Counted from the first letter of the stretch, positions 1-9,421 are shown. The stretch: 64,000 nucleotides of DNA from CAZOEL01 sp964578835 (GCA_964578835.1 CAZOEL010000030.1:1-64000), one strand, 5' to 3'. The notes: generated by a model not told the origin, from the letters alone. A program made the numbers and translations.

Positions 1-189
1 TGGAATAGAGGCTAACCCGGCGTTACGATTGTTCGATCATCGCAGAACATGTTAACCCTGTGAATGATGCTGGATGCGAAGTAAAATCATCCAAGCTTAT
101 GCAAACCCAGTCTATATCCGGGATCCAGAATCTAGAACCCTGGGCGACAGCGCAGAATACAGGTGGAAAATCAGAAAGTCTGAAGAAAC

Positions 190-1158
190 GTGGAATCATA
201 CGAACAGCCCGGCTGCATAGCCCTTTACAGACAAGGCGTTCTTGCCGAGCGCGCGCGAGCGCTGGAAGAGGTGCTTTCCGAGTGTTCGCTTTGTCCTCGT
301 AAATGTCGGGTCAACCGCTTAGAGGGCGAGCTTGGAGCGTGCAGAGTGGATGCGAGGCCGAAGGTCGCGGCAATGAGCATTCACCCATGGGAAGAGCCTC
401 CTCTTTCGGGTGCGGGAGGCTCGGGGACCATTTTTTTCACCGGTTGCACCCTGAAGTGTCTTTTCTGCCAGAATTACCCGATAAGCCAGTTGGATGTCGG
501 TAGATACATGACTGTGGAGGAGTTGGCTTCCGGAATGCTCAAGCTCCAGAAAAAGGGGGCTCAAAACATAAACTTGGTCACTCCCACGCATCAAGTCGGG
601 GCTTTCGTCAAGGCGTTGCTCCTGGCGATTCCACAGGGGTTCAATCTTCCTGTCGTCTATAACACGAGCGGCTATGAGTCCCTCGAAACCCTGAGACTTC
701 TGGAAGGAATCGTGGACATATACCTTCCCGACATCAAATACGGCGGCGCCGAGGCGGCCGGCTTTTGTTCCGAGAGATCCGATTATGTGGAGCATGACCG
801 GGCCGCAATCCTGGAGATGTGGCGTCAGGTGGGGCATCTTAGTGTGGATGGCGAGGGCGTCGCCCGTAAAGGACTTCTCGTTCGCCACATGGTTCTACCG
901 GATGGCCTTTCGGGAACGAGGGAGTGTGTGAGCTTCTTGGTCGAGCATATCGGCGTTGAAGTATGGATCAGCCTCATGAGTCAGTATTTCCCTGCGCACA
1001 AGGCTTTGCATACCCCGCCTCTGGACCGCAAGGCCTCCAATGAAGAGTATGAGATGGCCTTTGAAATTTTAAAGGAATTCGGAGTGAATAACGGTTTCGT
1101 TCAAGACGATCCCGAAAACGATCCGGAACTTGCCTGCCCGGAATCTCCTTGCCTGTGA
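190..1158 (+). CDS. PflX-like radical SAM protein
   Basis: A 322-residue protein of the COG1313 type (PflX, homologues of pyruvate formate-lyase activating enzyme). The radical SAM cluster motif is visible as GCTLKCLFCQN (C-x3-C-x2-C) near residue 89, preceded by a CSLCPRKC segment near residue 33 that probably binds a second metal or cluster. Family members reductively cleave S-adenosylmethionine; the substrate of this one is unknown. The start is a GTG with only a weak purine-rich ribosome site (GAAG), so the exact N-terminus is uncertain. The last residues contain an extra Cys pair (CPESPC). The next gene lies about 140 bases downstream on the same strand and is a sensor kinase, so no functional operon is obvious. 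A second protein of the same family closes the hyp operon at 47.7-48.8 kb. Confidence 0.85.
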   Translation: MESYEQPGCIALYRQGVLAERARALEEVLSECSLCPRKCRVNRLEGELGACRVDARPKVAAMSIHPWEEPPLSGAGGSGTIFFTGCTLKCLFCQNYPISQLDVGRYMTVEELASGMLKLQKKGAQNINLVTPTHQVGAFVKALLLAIPQGFNLPVVYNTSGYESLETLRLLEGIVDIYLPDIKYGGAEAAGFCSERSDYVEHDRAAILEMWRQVGHLSVDGEGVARKGLLVRHMVLPDGLSGTRECVSFLVEHIGVEVWISLMSQYFPAHKALHTPPLDRKASNEEYEMAFEILKEFGVNNGFVQDDPENDPELACPESPCL

Positions 1159-1299
1159 TACATTTCCTTTGACTGACCTCAAAAGCTTCATTAGAATCTC
1201 TTAATGTGTGCAATAGCTTATGCATGCGTTTGCTGTTGGATCTCGCGCCCCGCTTCTAATAGTTGAATATTCGTAGACCCTATAAAGGTGAAGTGACGG

Positions 1300-2967
1300 A
1301 TGGAAGTAAGGGAATATAGAAAACTTTTCTGGAAGATTTTCACAACGACCCTGTGTTTTTCCCTCGTTCCGCTGCTGGCTCTGGGGTTCAGTATTTATCA
1401 TCAGTTCAGCGTTTCCTATACCGCAAAGACTATGGAAAGCATCAGAACGCTGACCGAAAACAGGCGCGACGCCATAGACCTCTTCCTCGATGAGCGCGTC
1501 TCACAGTTGATTACGCTCGCTAATGTGAATTCCTTTGCCCAACTCTCGGACGAAGAATATCTAAACCGGGTTTTCACCCTCGTGCAGAGCCGTTCCAAGT
1601 CATTTATCGATTTGGGAATAATCGATAATGAAGGAAATCACGTCGCGTATATTGGGCCGTATCAGCTTAAAGGGCTCAACTACAGCAACGAAGAATGGTT
1701 CCATGAAGTCATGCTGCGAGGGGTGTACGTGAGCGATGTCTTTACCGGCTTTCGAGGTTTTCCTCACTTCATCATCGCCGTGATGCGCAGGGAGACTAAC
1801 AAAACCTGGATTCTTCGCGCCACCATACATACTGAGATATTTGACGGAATGGTCAAGGCGGCGCAAGTCGGGCAAAAAGGGGATGCTTTCGTCATCAACA
1901 AGCACGGTTATTTGCAGACTTCTCCTCGGTTTGGGGGCAAGCTTCTGGGCAAAGCGCAATATCCGAGCTTCTCGAAGTTTGCGGGAACGCGCATTGACGA
2001 GATGGACGTCGAGGGTGAGACAGGATTGTTCGCGGCCACATGGCTCAAAAACAAGGAGTGGCTGCTTGTTGTGAAAGAAGACCCGAGAGAGGAGTTGACG
2101 CCGCTTTTGCATGCGCGCATCCTGGTGTTTGGACTTGGAGTGGGAGGCGTTATCCTCATCATCGTTGGGGCTGTGTTCGTGACTCGTTCGATGGTGAGTC
2201 AGCTCATAACCACGGATCGAGACAAGGCGATGCTTGACGCCACTCTCATGCAATCCAGCAAAATGGCGGCTTTGGGTAAGCTTGCGGCGGGGATCGCTCA
2301 CGAAGTGAACAACCCGTTGGCGGTGATCAAGGAAAAGGTTGGCTGGATCAAAGACCTGCTTTCTGAAGAGGACTTGAAAGAGAGCGAGAATTACGGGGAA
2401 TTCGAGGATGCCGTTCGGAAAATCGATTATCATGTGGACCGGGCGAAGAAGGTCACCCATCGACTGCTCGGGTTTGCGCGTCGGATGGAGCCGGTAAGGG
2501 AGAAAGTAGAGATCAACAGGGTGCTCGAGGATACGCTCGAATTCTTGAAAAATGAGGCCCATTACCGAAGCATCGAAATCAAAACCGATTTTTTCAGTAA
2601 TTTGCCCACGCTGATGAGCGATACGGCCCAACTGCAGCAGGTATTTCTCAACATACTCAACAACGCCATCGACGCTATCAAGAAAAACGGGGAGATCGAG
2701 ATCAAAACGCGCCTCGATTCGAAAGACAAGCAAGTGGCGGTCACGATCACGGACAATGGGCCGGGAATTCCAAACGAGCTCCTCAATAGAATCTTCGATC
2801 CTTTTTTCACCACTAAGGAGTTGGGCGCAGGCACCGGCCTTGGGCTTTCGATCAGTTACAGCATCATCGAAAAGCTGGGCGGAAGGATTATGGTGGCGAG
2901 CGAAGAAGGAAAGGGCACGACCTTTACGATATATCTGCCGATAGAAGAGTATCAGGAGAAGGTATAA
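1300..2967 (+). CDS. Cache-domain sensor histidine kinase
   Basis: A 555-residue membrane sensor kinase. A hydrophobic helix at about residues 13-33 and a second at about 272-294 bracket a periplasmic region that reads like a double-Cache ligand-binding domain. The cytoplasmic part carries a HisKA domain with the phospho-accepting His near residue 333 (AGIAHEVNNPLA) and a HATPase_c domain with N-box (NNAIDAI), G1 (DNGPGIP) and G2 (GTGLGLS). The signal is unknown; Cache domains of this layout usually bind small molecules. It is followed by a stand-alone receiver and by a second kinase whose catalytic core is very similar, which suggests a duplicated kinase/receiver unit. Confidence 0.93.
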   Translation: MEVREYRKLFWKIFTTTLCFSLVPLLALGFSIYHQFSVSYTAKTMESIRTLTENRRDAIDLFLDERVSQLITLANVNSFAQLSDEEYLNRVFTLVQSRSKSFIDLGIIDNEGNHVAYIGPYQLKGLNYSNEEWFHEVMLRGVYVSDVFTGFRGFPHFIIAVMRRETNKTWILRATIHTEIFDGMVKAAQVGQKGDAFVINKHGYLQTSPRFGGKLLGKAQYPSFSKFAGTRIDEMDVEGETGLFAATWLKNKEWLLVVKEDPREELTPLLHARILVFGLGVGGVILIIVGAVFVTRSMVSQLITTDRDKAMLDATLMQSSKMAALGKLAAGIAHEVNNPLAVIKEKVGWIKDLLSEEDLKESENYGEFEDAVRKIDYHVDRAKKVTHRLLGFARRMEPVREKVEINRVLEDTLEFLKNEAHYRSIEIKTDFFSNLPTLMSDTAQLQQVFLNILNNAIDAIKKNGEIEIKTRLDSKDKQVAVTITDNGPGIPNELLNRIFDPFFTTKELGAGTGLGLSISYSIIEKLGGRIMVASEEGKGTTFTIYLPIEEYQEKV

Positions 2968-3069
2968 CTAGCAGGCGGAAAAGAGGAAGTTTTCTTGAAG
3001 CTTCCAGGGAGGAGTGGCGTCTTTTGGACACCGATTTTTTTGTGTAACCAGTATGCGAGAGGCATTGTT

Positions 3070-3477
3070 ATGGAGGCGTTCAGGGTTCTGGTCGTAGATG
3101 ATGAATCGGATTTTCTCGAAACAATTGTGAAGCGTCTGAGGAAACGTAAGATAGACGCCATGGGAGTTGCAAGTGGACAGCACGCACTGGAGCTCCTGGA
3201 GAAGGAACATTTCGACGTGGTCATCCTTGATGTGCGAATGCCGGGAATGGATGGGATCGAGACGTTGAAAGAAATGAAGAAGCGCAGACCCCTCATGGAG
3301 GTGATCATGCTGACAGGACACGCCTCTGTGGAATCAGGCATGCAGGGCATGCAGTACGGAGCTTTTGACTATGTAATGAAACCGGCCGAAATGGATGATC
3401 TCCTTGACAAAGTTCGTCAGGCTTTCGAGAGAAAATCCATTCACGAAGAGAAGTTGAAAGAGAGTAAGATCCTCTAA
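3070..3477 (+). CDS. Single-domain response regulator (CheY-like)
   Basis: About 135 residues made of one receiver domain: acidic pair DDE near residue 10, phospho-acceptor Asp near residue 54 (ILDVRMPGMDG), conserved Thr (MLTGHAS) and Lys (VMKP). There is no DNA-binding or enzymatic output domain; the C-terminus is a short charged tail. I chose the ATG at 3070 because the receiver fold begins immediately there, while the upstream extension in the same frame to 2995 has no receiver homology. It lies between two kinases on the same strand and presumably takes phosphate from the upstream Cache kinase. Confidence 0.9.
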   Translation: MEAFRVLVVDDESDFLETIVKRLRKRKIDAMGVASGQHALELLEKEHFDVVILDVRMPGMDGIETLKEMKKRRPLMEVIMLTGHASVESGMQGMQYGAFDYVMKPAEMDDLLDKVRQAFERKSIHEEKLKESKIL

Positions 3478-3500
3478 TCATGCAGAGGAAGTGAAAACAT

Positions 3501-4406
3501 TTGAGCTTCAATCGCTTTGTCGTGATAGCTGCTTCGATCTGCTCGTCCGCTTCCCTGTGGGTGCTGTGCGGGTGGGTGTCGTCCCTTGTGACGCTTCTTC
3601 TCGGGCTGATCTGTTTCATCTCGACCTCCCGGCTCGCGAGCGAGGTGACGAGAGGGAACGAACAGCGATGCTCGTTGGATCGGCAGCTCATTGAATCACA
3701 AAAGCTCGCTTCAATTGGCGAGCTCTCGTCCGGCATCGCTCATGAAATAAACAACCCCCTGGCCATAATCGGGCAGGAAGTCGAATGGCTCAAACATTTG
3801 CTGAGCGGCGATGCTGCGAAGGATGCCTCTCAATCTCCCGAAGTCTCGGATTCTCTGTGCGAAATTGTGCGTCAGGTTGAGCGGTGCAGGGAGATCACGC
3901 ATAAATTGCTCGACTTCGCTCGCAAGAGCGAGCCCTTGATCCAGGGCGTTGATCTCAACAAACTTGTCGAAGACATGGCGAAGCTTGTTGAACGGGAGAC
4001 GGTTCAAAAGCAGGTGAGCCTGCTAAGGGATTATCAACAGGATCTGCCGCTCGTCTTCACGGATGGTCCGCTTGTCAGGCAGGTTGTGCTGAATATCTTG
4101 AACAATGCTTCCTACGCCGTGGAAAAGGATGGCTCGATCACTGTCAAAACGTTCATGGCGGGAAACGACTTCGTCGATATTCAAATCACGGATACGGGAT
4201 CGGGGATTTCCCCCGAAAACATCAACAAGATTTTCGATCCTTTCTTCACCACCAAGCCTCCCGGCAAGGGCACCGGTCTTGGCCTCTCGATCTGTCACAG
4301 AATCATCGAGAAGCTTGGAGGCCACATATTCGTCGCCAGTGAGCTTGGCAAGGGAACGACTTTTATAATCCATCTGCCCGTGGAGCATAGAACAGGAAAG
4401 CAATGA
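3501..4406 (+). CDS. Short membrane histidine kinase
   Basis: A 301-residue kinase starting at a TTG preceded by an AGAGGAAG ribosome site. The N-terminus is a hairpin of two hydrophobic helices (about residues 5-42) with almost no periplasmic loop, so it has no recognisable sensor domain. HisKA follows with the His near residue 81 (SGIAHEINNPLA), then HATPase_c with NNASYAV, DTGSGIS and GTGLGLS. The catalytic core strongly resembles that of the kinase at 1300-2967. Its stop overlaps the start of the next receiver gene (ATGAGC), so the two are translationally coupled and are probably a cognate pair. Without a sensor domain the stimulus may be membrane state or a partner protein (inference). 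Confidence 0.92.
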   Translation: MSFNRFVVIAASICSSASLWVLCGWVSSLVTLLLGLICFISTSRLASEVTRGNEQRCSLDRQLIESQKLASIGELSSGIAHEINNPLAIIGQEVEWLKHLLSGDAAKDASQSPEVSDSLCEIVRQVERCREITHKLLDFARKSEPLIQGVDLNKLVEDMAKLVERETVQKQVSLLRDYQQDLPLVFTDGPLVRQVVLNILNNASYAVEKDGSITVKTFMAGNDFVDIQITDTGSGISPENINKIFDPFFTTKPPGKGTGLGLSICHRIIEKLGGHIFVASELGKGTTFIIHLPVEHRTGKQ

Positions 4407-4807
4407 GCATGTCTTCCAAACCAAGTATACTCATAGTTGACGATGAAGAGAGATTCCGAATTACCCTTGCAAAGCTTCTTTCGGTCAAAGGCTTTGAAGT
4501 GGAGTCGGTGGGGAGCGCTAAAGAGGCGCTGACGAAGATAGCGGAAGGAAACTATGACGTGATTCTGCTCGATGTCAAAATGCCGGAAATGAATGGCGTG
4601 GAGGCTCTGGCGGAAATAAAGAAGCTAAAGCCCTATCTGGAAGTCATCATTCTTACCGGGCACGCTTCGGTTGACGTTGCGGTTGAAATAATGCGGCTTG
4701 GCGGGTACGAGTATTTGCTCAAGCCATGTCCGACGGACGAGTTGGTCGATAAAATCGACGCGGCATACGAAAGAAAAATAAAACGGGCGGAGCTGCGGCG
4801 GGAATGA
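4403..4807 (+). CDS. Single-domain response regulator (CheY-like)
   Basis: A 134-residue receiver domain with the acidic pocket DDEE, phospho-Asp near residue 57 (LLDVKMPEMNG), conserved Thr (ILTGHAS) and Lys (LLKP). It has no output domain. It overlaps the upstream kinase by four bases and is the second output-less receiver of this four-gene block. Its closest relative in the window by eye is the receiver at 3070-3477, which supports duplication of a kinase/receiver pair. A hairpin terminator follows. Confidence 0.92.
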   Translation: MSMSSKPSILIVDDEERFRITLAKLLSVKGFEVESVGSAKEALTKIAEGNYDVILLDVKMPEMNGVEALAEIKKLKPYLEVIILTGHASVDVAVEIMRLGGYEYLLKPCPTDELVDKIDAAYERKIKRAELRRE

Positions 4808-4816
4808 AATGAAGGC

Positions 4817-4845
4817 AGCCGGCAACGCATGAGATATTGCCGGCT
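4817..4845. terminator. Hairpin between convergent genes
   Basis: Perfect 9-bp inverted repeat (AGCCGGCAA / TTGCCGGCT) with an 11-base loop, in the 74-base gap between the convergent receiver gene and oxidoreductase gene. There is no strong T-run, so it may act as a bidirectional transcript end or 3' stabiliser. Confidence 0.6.
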
Positions 4846-4880
4846 TCTGTGGGTTACGCTATTGTCCTGGCGCCTTTTTC

Positions 4881-5999
4881 TCACGCTCCTTCTTTTTCGC
4901 GCTGCTTTTTCTCCGTCAAACAATACAGCCCGTCACCTTTCATGGTGGGAATGAAGCAAAGATTGTCGGATCGACAGGTTGACTTGCGCCTATCCCCTGA
5001 TTTCCATCGATTGACGAGGTCCGGTTCGCGAATGAGCGGGCGGCACAAAGAGACATAATCGGCAAGACCTTCGTCGATGACCTTTTCGGCTACTTCGAAG
5101 GATCGAATGCCGCCGACCAACATCAACGGAACCTTGATGTCCTGCTTATACTTCCTGGCTTCATCCCTATAGTAGATTTCCTCGTCCGGCGACTCGAGCA
5201 GTCCCTTTCTTATGGGGAACTTATTGCCTGAAAAAACCGTGCCTCCGCTTAGCTCTATCGCGTCAATGCCCGCTTTTTCGAGCATGGAGGCAGTATCGAG
5301 CATTCCGGAATCGGTCAAGCCCCCTTCGACAAAGTCCTGCGCGTTCATCTTGATCATCACCGGAAAACCCTCGCCTACTTGGCTCCGCACCTTCTTCAGC
5401 ACCTCCAAAACGATTCTCGCACGATTTTCGGAGCTTCCCCCGTACTGATCCGTCCTTTTATTATAGAAGGGGGAGAGAAACTCGCTCAAAAGGTAGCCAT
5501 GAGCCGCATGGATCTGGACCCCGTCGAAGCCGGCATCGAAGCCCCGTTTGGCCGCCAGACCGAAAGCTTCAATCACCTCTTCGATCTGCTCGATGGTCAT
5601 CTCCCTGTTGAGCGGCCCCTTTTCGTTGCTGATGACAGATGGACCCAAAGCTTCCTGTTTGGTTAAAGTGACGCCGGCATGGCAGCCGGCGTGGGCGAGT
5701 TGAAGAACGATCTTGCCGCCAGCCTTATGGACGGCCTTGGTCATCTCTCTCAATCCGGCGAGCAGCGCATCTCCATAGACTCCCAGTTGCCGCACTCCAG
5801 CCTGTCCTGCGAGATGCACGTAGGCGTGCCCCGAAATAATGAGCCCAACTCCACCTCGAGCGAGTTGCGCCATATAATCGGTCAGTTGCTGAGTGCAGGA
5901 GCCATCCTCATTCGCCATGCCTTCCCAGGTGGCGGAGCGAACGAATCTATTGGAGATGGTCAGACCTTTGATAGCGGTTTCCTCAAAAAGCTTCGACAT
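4881..5999 (-). CDS. NADH:flavin oxidoreductase, old yellow enzyme family
   Basis: A 372-residue FMN-dependent TIM-barrel protein of the OYE-like family. Typical blocks are visible: NRFVRSATWEG at the N-terminus, the QLAHAGCHA strand near residue 100, HAAHGYLLSEFLSPFYNKR near residue 165, and the phosphate-binding end LVGGIRS. These enzymes reduce activated C=C bonds with NAD(P)H. The C-terminal tail contains three Cys (TCRSDNLC and LYC) resembling part of the Fe-S ligand set of 2,4-dienoyl-CoA reductases, but the FAD/NADH domain of that family is absent. The start at 5999 has a good AGAGGAAG ribosome site. A methyltransferase gene lies upstream on the same strand, 33 bases away. The substrate cannot be told. 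Confidence 0.9.
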   Translation of the reverse strand: MSKLFEETAIKGLTISNRFVRSATWEGMANEDGSCTQQLTDYMAQLARGGVGLIISGHAYVHLAGQAGVRQLGVYGDALLAGLREMTKAVHKAGGKIVLQLAHAGCHAGVTLTKQEALGPSVISNEKGPLNREMTIEQIEEVIEAFGLAAKRGFDAGFDGVQIHAAHGYLLSEFLSPFYNKRTDQYGGSSENRARIVLEVLKKVRSQVGEGFPVMIKMNAQDFVEGGLTDSGMLDTASMLEKAGIDAIELSGGTVFSGNKFPIRKGLLESPDEEIYYRDEARKYKQDIKVPLMLVGGIRSFEVAEKVIDEGLADYVSLCRPLIREPDLVNRWKSGDRRKSTCRSDNLCFIPTMKGDGLYCLTEKKQREKEGA

Positions 6000-6032
6000 A
6001 TGCTTCCTCTCTTTTGGGATTGATTGTCTTTT

Positions 6033-6665
6033 TCATCGGTTCGGCCAGCGGGTCATGAGAAGGCCGGTCGTTCCCATGAAAAACCTTCTACTTGTTATCG
6101 CTTCCGCGCCAGAATCTCCGATGAGGGCCTGTAGAGCCCCGCTGTTCATATATTCTCTGTAAGATCTATAATGAAGCTCGCCTGCAAGCCGTTCAACACG
6201 GTCTATGGCCATATGGCCGATTTTTTCTTTCAAGCTCAGGGGGGACAAATAGTCCGCCACAAGAAATTTGCCGCCTTCGCCAAGCACTCGCTCGACCTCT
6301 CGGATAATGGCCCCGCGAGTGCTGCGCTCCTTTTCGTGCAACGCAAACGAAATTATAACACAATCAAACGCATTATCTTCAAAGTGAAGCGATGCCGCGT
6401 TTCCCTCGAAATAGGCGATCGAGGAGGGGCTTTTTCTCCTGGCAACCTCAAGCATCGCAGGCGACAGATCGACTCCGCTCACGCGAAACCCCAGGCGCGC
6501 CAGCATGAGGCATTGCTCGCCCGTTCCACAGCAAAGATCGAGTATGTTATCGAAACGCTCTCTCTGAGCGATGCGGCAGATTGCGGTGCGAACCGGCTTG
6601 AGCAGTGTTCGCAGGATTGTGTCATAGTATGGCGCAATGTATTCGTATTCGTCTCCGGATTGCAT
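6033..6665 (-). CDS. Class I SAM-dependent methyltransferase
   Basis: A 210-residue protein with the classic methyltransferase motif I LDLCCGTGEQC near residue 42, an acidic residue after beta-2 (GVDLS) and the motif II/III region (FDCVIISFALHE; FLVADYLSP). It resembles the UbiE/Methyltransf_11 group acting on small molecules. AGAGGAATCGG precedes the ATG. It is probably co-transcribed with the OYE-like reductase 33 bases downstream, so the two may modify the same metabolite, but this is inference. Quinone methylation is one possibility and cannot be confirmed here. Confidence 0.85.
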   Translation of the reverse strand: MQSGDEYEYIAPYYDTILRTLLKPVRTAICRIAQRERFDNILDLCCGTGEQCLMLARLGFRVSGVDLSPAMLEVARRKSPSSIAYFEGNAASLHFEDNAFDCVIISFALHEKERSTRGAIIREVERVLGEGGKFLVADYLSPLSLKEKIGHMAIDRVERLAGELHYRSYREYMNSGALQALIGDSGAEAITSRRFFMGTTGLLMTRWPNR

Positions 6666-6874
6666 TCCGATTCCTCTCTTAAGGATGTGGTCAGTCTTTT
6701 TAAAACTCTTCGCGCCGTAGGCTCCCGCAATGCTAAATTAAGAATCTTTTGTCGGCAGACGCCCCATTGATGCGGCTGAAGGCAAATGTTAATAAACAGA
6801 CTTATTAGCCATCATGCGAGCTTTGGAGCTGCAGGCGCAAGTCGTAACATTTTGACGCAAAGCGGAAAGACCAT

Positions 6875-8062
6875 ATGCTATACAGTCCCACTTTTTTTAC
6901 AATGGCTTTCGCCAATTTTTCTGTCCTCTGCAGCTTTGGCGTCTTTTTCCTTTTTCCTCTTTTTATTTCCCAGTGTGGAGGAAGGCAGTCGGATATCGGC
7001 ATCATCATGGGCGCCTTCGTTCTTGCCTCCGTCCTGTGTCGCCCTGCCATAGCCCATATGATCGACCGCATTGGGCGAAAGAGAAGTTTTACTATAGGCT
7101 CTTTTATCATGACATTGCTCCCTCTGACTTATCTCGGTCTGGAGGGAAGCCTGTCGACGTTCTTCTTTCCTCTCCTGCTCATCAGAATCGCCCACGGCGT
7201 CGGAATGGCCATAAGCATTACGGCCTCCTTTACCTACGCTTTGGACATAGTGCCCGAAAATCGTAGAAATGAAGGGATCGGCATGTATGGGATCTCAGGA
7301 TTGTTGGGCACTGCTGTCGGTCCGATGATTGCCGAGGCCTTGATCGGGAAGTTCGGCTTCGATAGCGCCTTCTGGGCAGCTTCGGCCATGGCTGGAATAG
7401 GGTTCCTTGCGCATCTTCCTCTCAAGGAAACATTTGTTATTTCCGGATCTTGGCGCCAAGCGACCTTTTTCGGCGTTCTTAGAAAAAGCAGAGTTCTTAC
7501 AGTGGCCATGCTGTCATTCTTGTTCGGGTTTGGACTGGCGGGCTCGAATGGCTTCGTATCGCCTTTTATCAGTGAGCATCATTTTGCTGTCGTTTCTCTT
7601 TATTATGTTTCGTACTCGTCAGCGGCGATCCTCACAAGGTTGATCGGGGGGAGATTTGCCGACCAGATCGGAGAAGACAGGATTATTCCTTACGCCTTGA
7701 CTGCTACGAGCGCAGGGCTCCTTTCGTTGATATTCATCAATGGCAATGCCATGCTCGTTCTTTCTGGCGCGATGACGGGCTTGGGGCATGGCTTCCTTTT
7801 TCCTTCTCTGGTCGCCCTGGCCATGCGAGAAGAGCCCGCCGCAATTCGCGGCAAGATCACCGGGGTGTTTACGGGCGGCTTGGATACCGGATGCTTCATC
7901 GGCTCCATCGCCCTGGGGTATATCGGTGAATGGGCGGGTTATCGCACGTTGTTTCTTTCCGCCGGCCTGGTATTATTCATGGCCGTTGCGCTTTTTCATT
8001 ACCGAGGATCGGTAGGCGCGCATCGGACTGATAAGGGAAAAATTCAGAACGCCCTAAGGTAG
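6875..8062 (+). CDS. Major facilitator superfamily transporter
   Basis: A 395-residue integral membrane protein with about twelve hydrophobic segments and the MFS loop 2-3 signature (HMIDRIGRKRS) plus its repeat in the second half (GGRFADQIGEDR). This is typical of drug or metabolite efflux or sugar MFS proteins. An alternative start is the internal ATG at about 6902. It is divergent from the methyltransferase gene. The substrate is unknown. The region downstream to 8429 is non-coding. Confidence 0.9.
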   Translation: MLYSPTFFTMAFANFSVLCSFGVFFLFPLFISQCGGRQSDIGIIMGAFVLASVLCRPAIAHMIDRIGRKRSFTIGSFIMTLLPLTYLGLEGSLSTFFFPLLLIRIAHGVGMAISITASFTYALDIVPENRRNEGIGMYGISGLLGTAVGPMIAEALIGKFGFDSAFWAASAMAGIGFLAHLPLKETFVISGSWRQATFFGVLRKSRVLTVAMLSFLFGFGLAGSNGFVSPFISEHHFAVVSLYYVSYSSAAILTRLIGGRFADQIGEDRIIPYALTATSAGLLSLIFINGNAMLVLSGAMTGLGHGFLFPSLVALAMREEPAAIRGKITGVFTGGLDTGCFIGSIALGYIGEWAGYRTLFLSAGLVLFMAVALFHYRGSVGAHRTDKGKIQNALR

Positions 8063-8429
8063 CTTCTAACGATGTCCTTCATGCGTGAGTGATTCTGCCG
8101 GCTCTCCTTGAAAACTTAGGATTAAATTGTATCCCTTCTATACACCTTTTACCTTTTAGGCTTTTCTCGAAATGTTTCTTGTGCCATATATTGGATTGAT
8201 TTGGGTCGCAACAAACGTCTCAAATCGTCAAGCAGGAAGGATGAACGGTTCTTAATGCATTCAGAGGCCGAACCCGGCAAAGGTCCTTTCGAGGCGACCA
8301 ACCGATCTTGAATAGTCTTTCTCCTCAGAAGCATCAATGACGCGGCGTTCAAATTGCGACCCTGGCTCTCCTGCTGAAACAAAGGCAAGATAATGTAATC
8401 CACGGAATTGCGGAATAGAGCTGCGCTTA
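8063..8429. other. Intergenic region, 367 bases
   Basis: No convincing gene or RNA was seen. A minus-strand open frame near 8149-8403 has no recognisable domain or good ribosome site. The region presumably holds the promoter of the HMG-CoA-lyase-like gene, but I could not identify clear -35/-10 or -24/-12 elements. Confidence 0.5.
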
Positions 8430-9395
8430 ATGAAGAATTTGGAAGAAAAGAAACAAGTTGAGGTAACGATTGTGGATTGCGGCCCCAGAGAGGGGCAGCC
8501 CATAGTCATAGAGAATAGCTCGAGCGCCGACATCGCACTGCTCGTAAACAGCCTTGCCCAGGCGGGTCTTGCCAAAATTGACTGCATCTCTTTCACCCAT
8601 CCTCAGCTCATCCCGAGACATTCGAACGCCGAAGAATTGATGCAACGCATAGAAAAGAAGCCCGGCGTCACCTATATAGGCCTTGCTCCTAGCGAAGTCG
8701 GGTGTCGCAGAGCCGTTCTTACGGAGGTCGATGAGATTCTGGCGATGGCGGCGGTAAGCGATGAGCTCAACCAAGCTGTCCTGGGATTGAGCATCAAGGA
8801 TACGCTCAACAGGACTCTTCCCATCGTCTTTGCAACCGCCTCTCAGAGCGGGAAGAGCGTAAGAGGCTATATTCTTGCGGCCTTCGGATGCCCGTACAGC
8901 GGAAAGCATCCTCCGGGAAAGCTCTACGAGATCGTCTCGAGACTCGCCTTCATGGGCGCGGGGGAGATCTCGCTTGTTGACAGCACCGGGATGGCTACTC
9001 CCAAGGAGGTTAAGGAGATTGCCTCATGGCTGCTCCGGGCCCATCCCGAGACCAGAATCGCCGTGCATTTCCACAACACCCGGGGGACGGGTCTGGTCAA
9101 CTGCCTGGCCGCCTATGAAGCGGGAGTGCGCGTGTTCGATACGGCCATAGGAGGACTGAGCGACACGCCTTTCGGGTATCCGGAAATGAGAATGGGGTTT
9201 TGGAATATTCCGACCGAAGACCTGGCTCATCTTTTTGAAGAGATGGGGGTGAAGACGGGCATCGATATGGACCGCCTCCTCGATTCCGTGGCGTTGGCGG
9301 AGGAGTTGGCCGGAAGAGCGCTGCCGGGACATCTCCTGCGCGCAGGCGCCGCTTCCCGTCTCGATAAAGCTCCCAAGCCGGCAAGTCTGAGATAA
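8430..9395 (+). CDS. Hydroxymethylglutaryl-CoA lyase-like (HMGL/DRE-TIM) protein
   Basis: A 321-residue TIM-barrel protein of the DRE-TIM metallolyase family. Metal and substrate-binding blocks are visible: VDCGPREGQP near residue 13 (the DRE-like start), SFTHPQLIPR, the DSTGMA strand near residue 185, and HFHNTRGTG near residue 213 (metal-binding HxH). HMG-CoA lyases cleave HMG-CoA to acetyl-CoA and acetoacetate and carry a catalytic Cys in a GGCP loop. Here the corresponding loop reads GGLSDTPFG with no Cys, so classical HMG-CoA lyase activity is doubtful and a related acyl-CoA lyase or synthase role is possible. It is convergent with a sigma-54 regulator gene. Confidence 0.8.
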   Translation: MKNLEEKKQVEVTIVDCGPREGQPIVIENSSSADIALLVNSLAQAGLAKIDCISFTHPQLIPRHSNAEELMQRIEKKPGVTYIGLAPSEVGCRRAVLTEVDEILAMAAVSDELNQAVLGLSIKDTLNRTLPIVFATASQSGKSVRGYILAAFGCPYSGKHPPGKLYEIVSRLAFMGAGEISLVDSTGMATPKEVKEIASWLLRAHPETRIAVHFHNTRGTGLVNCLAAYEAGVRVFDTAIGGLSDTPFGYPEMRMGFWNIPTEDLAHLFEEMGVKTGIDMDRLLDSVALAEELAGRALPGHLLRAGAASRLDKAPKPASLR

Positions 9396-9421
9396 TCCAA
9401 CTCAGAGTCGACATTTCTTTT

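Noticed and set aside
8149..8403. 84-codon minus-strand frame in an intergenic region
   Set aside because: No family resemblance or ribosome site; likely chance open frame.
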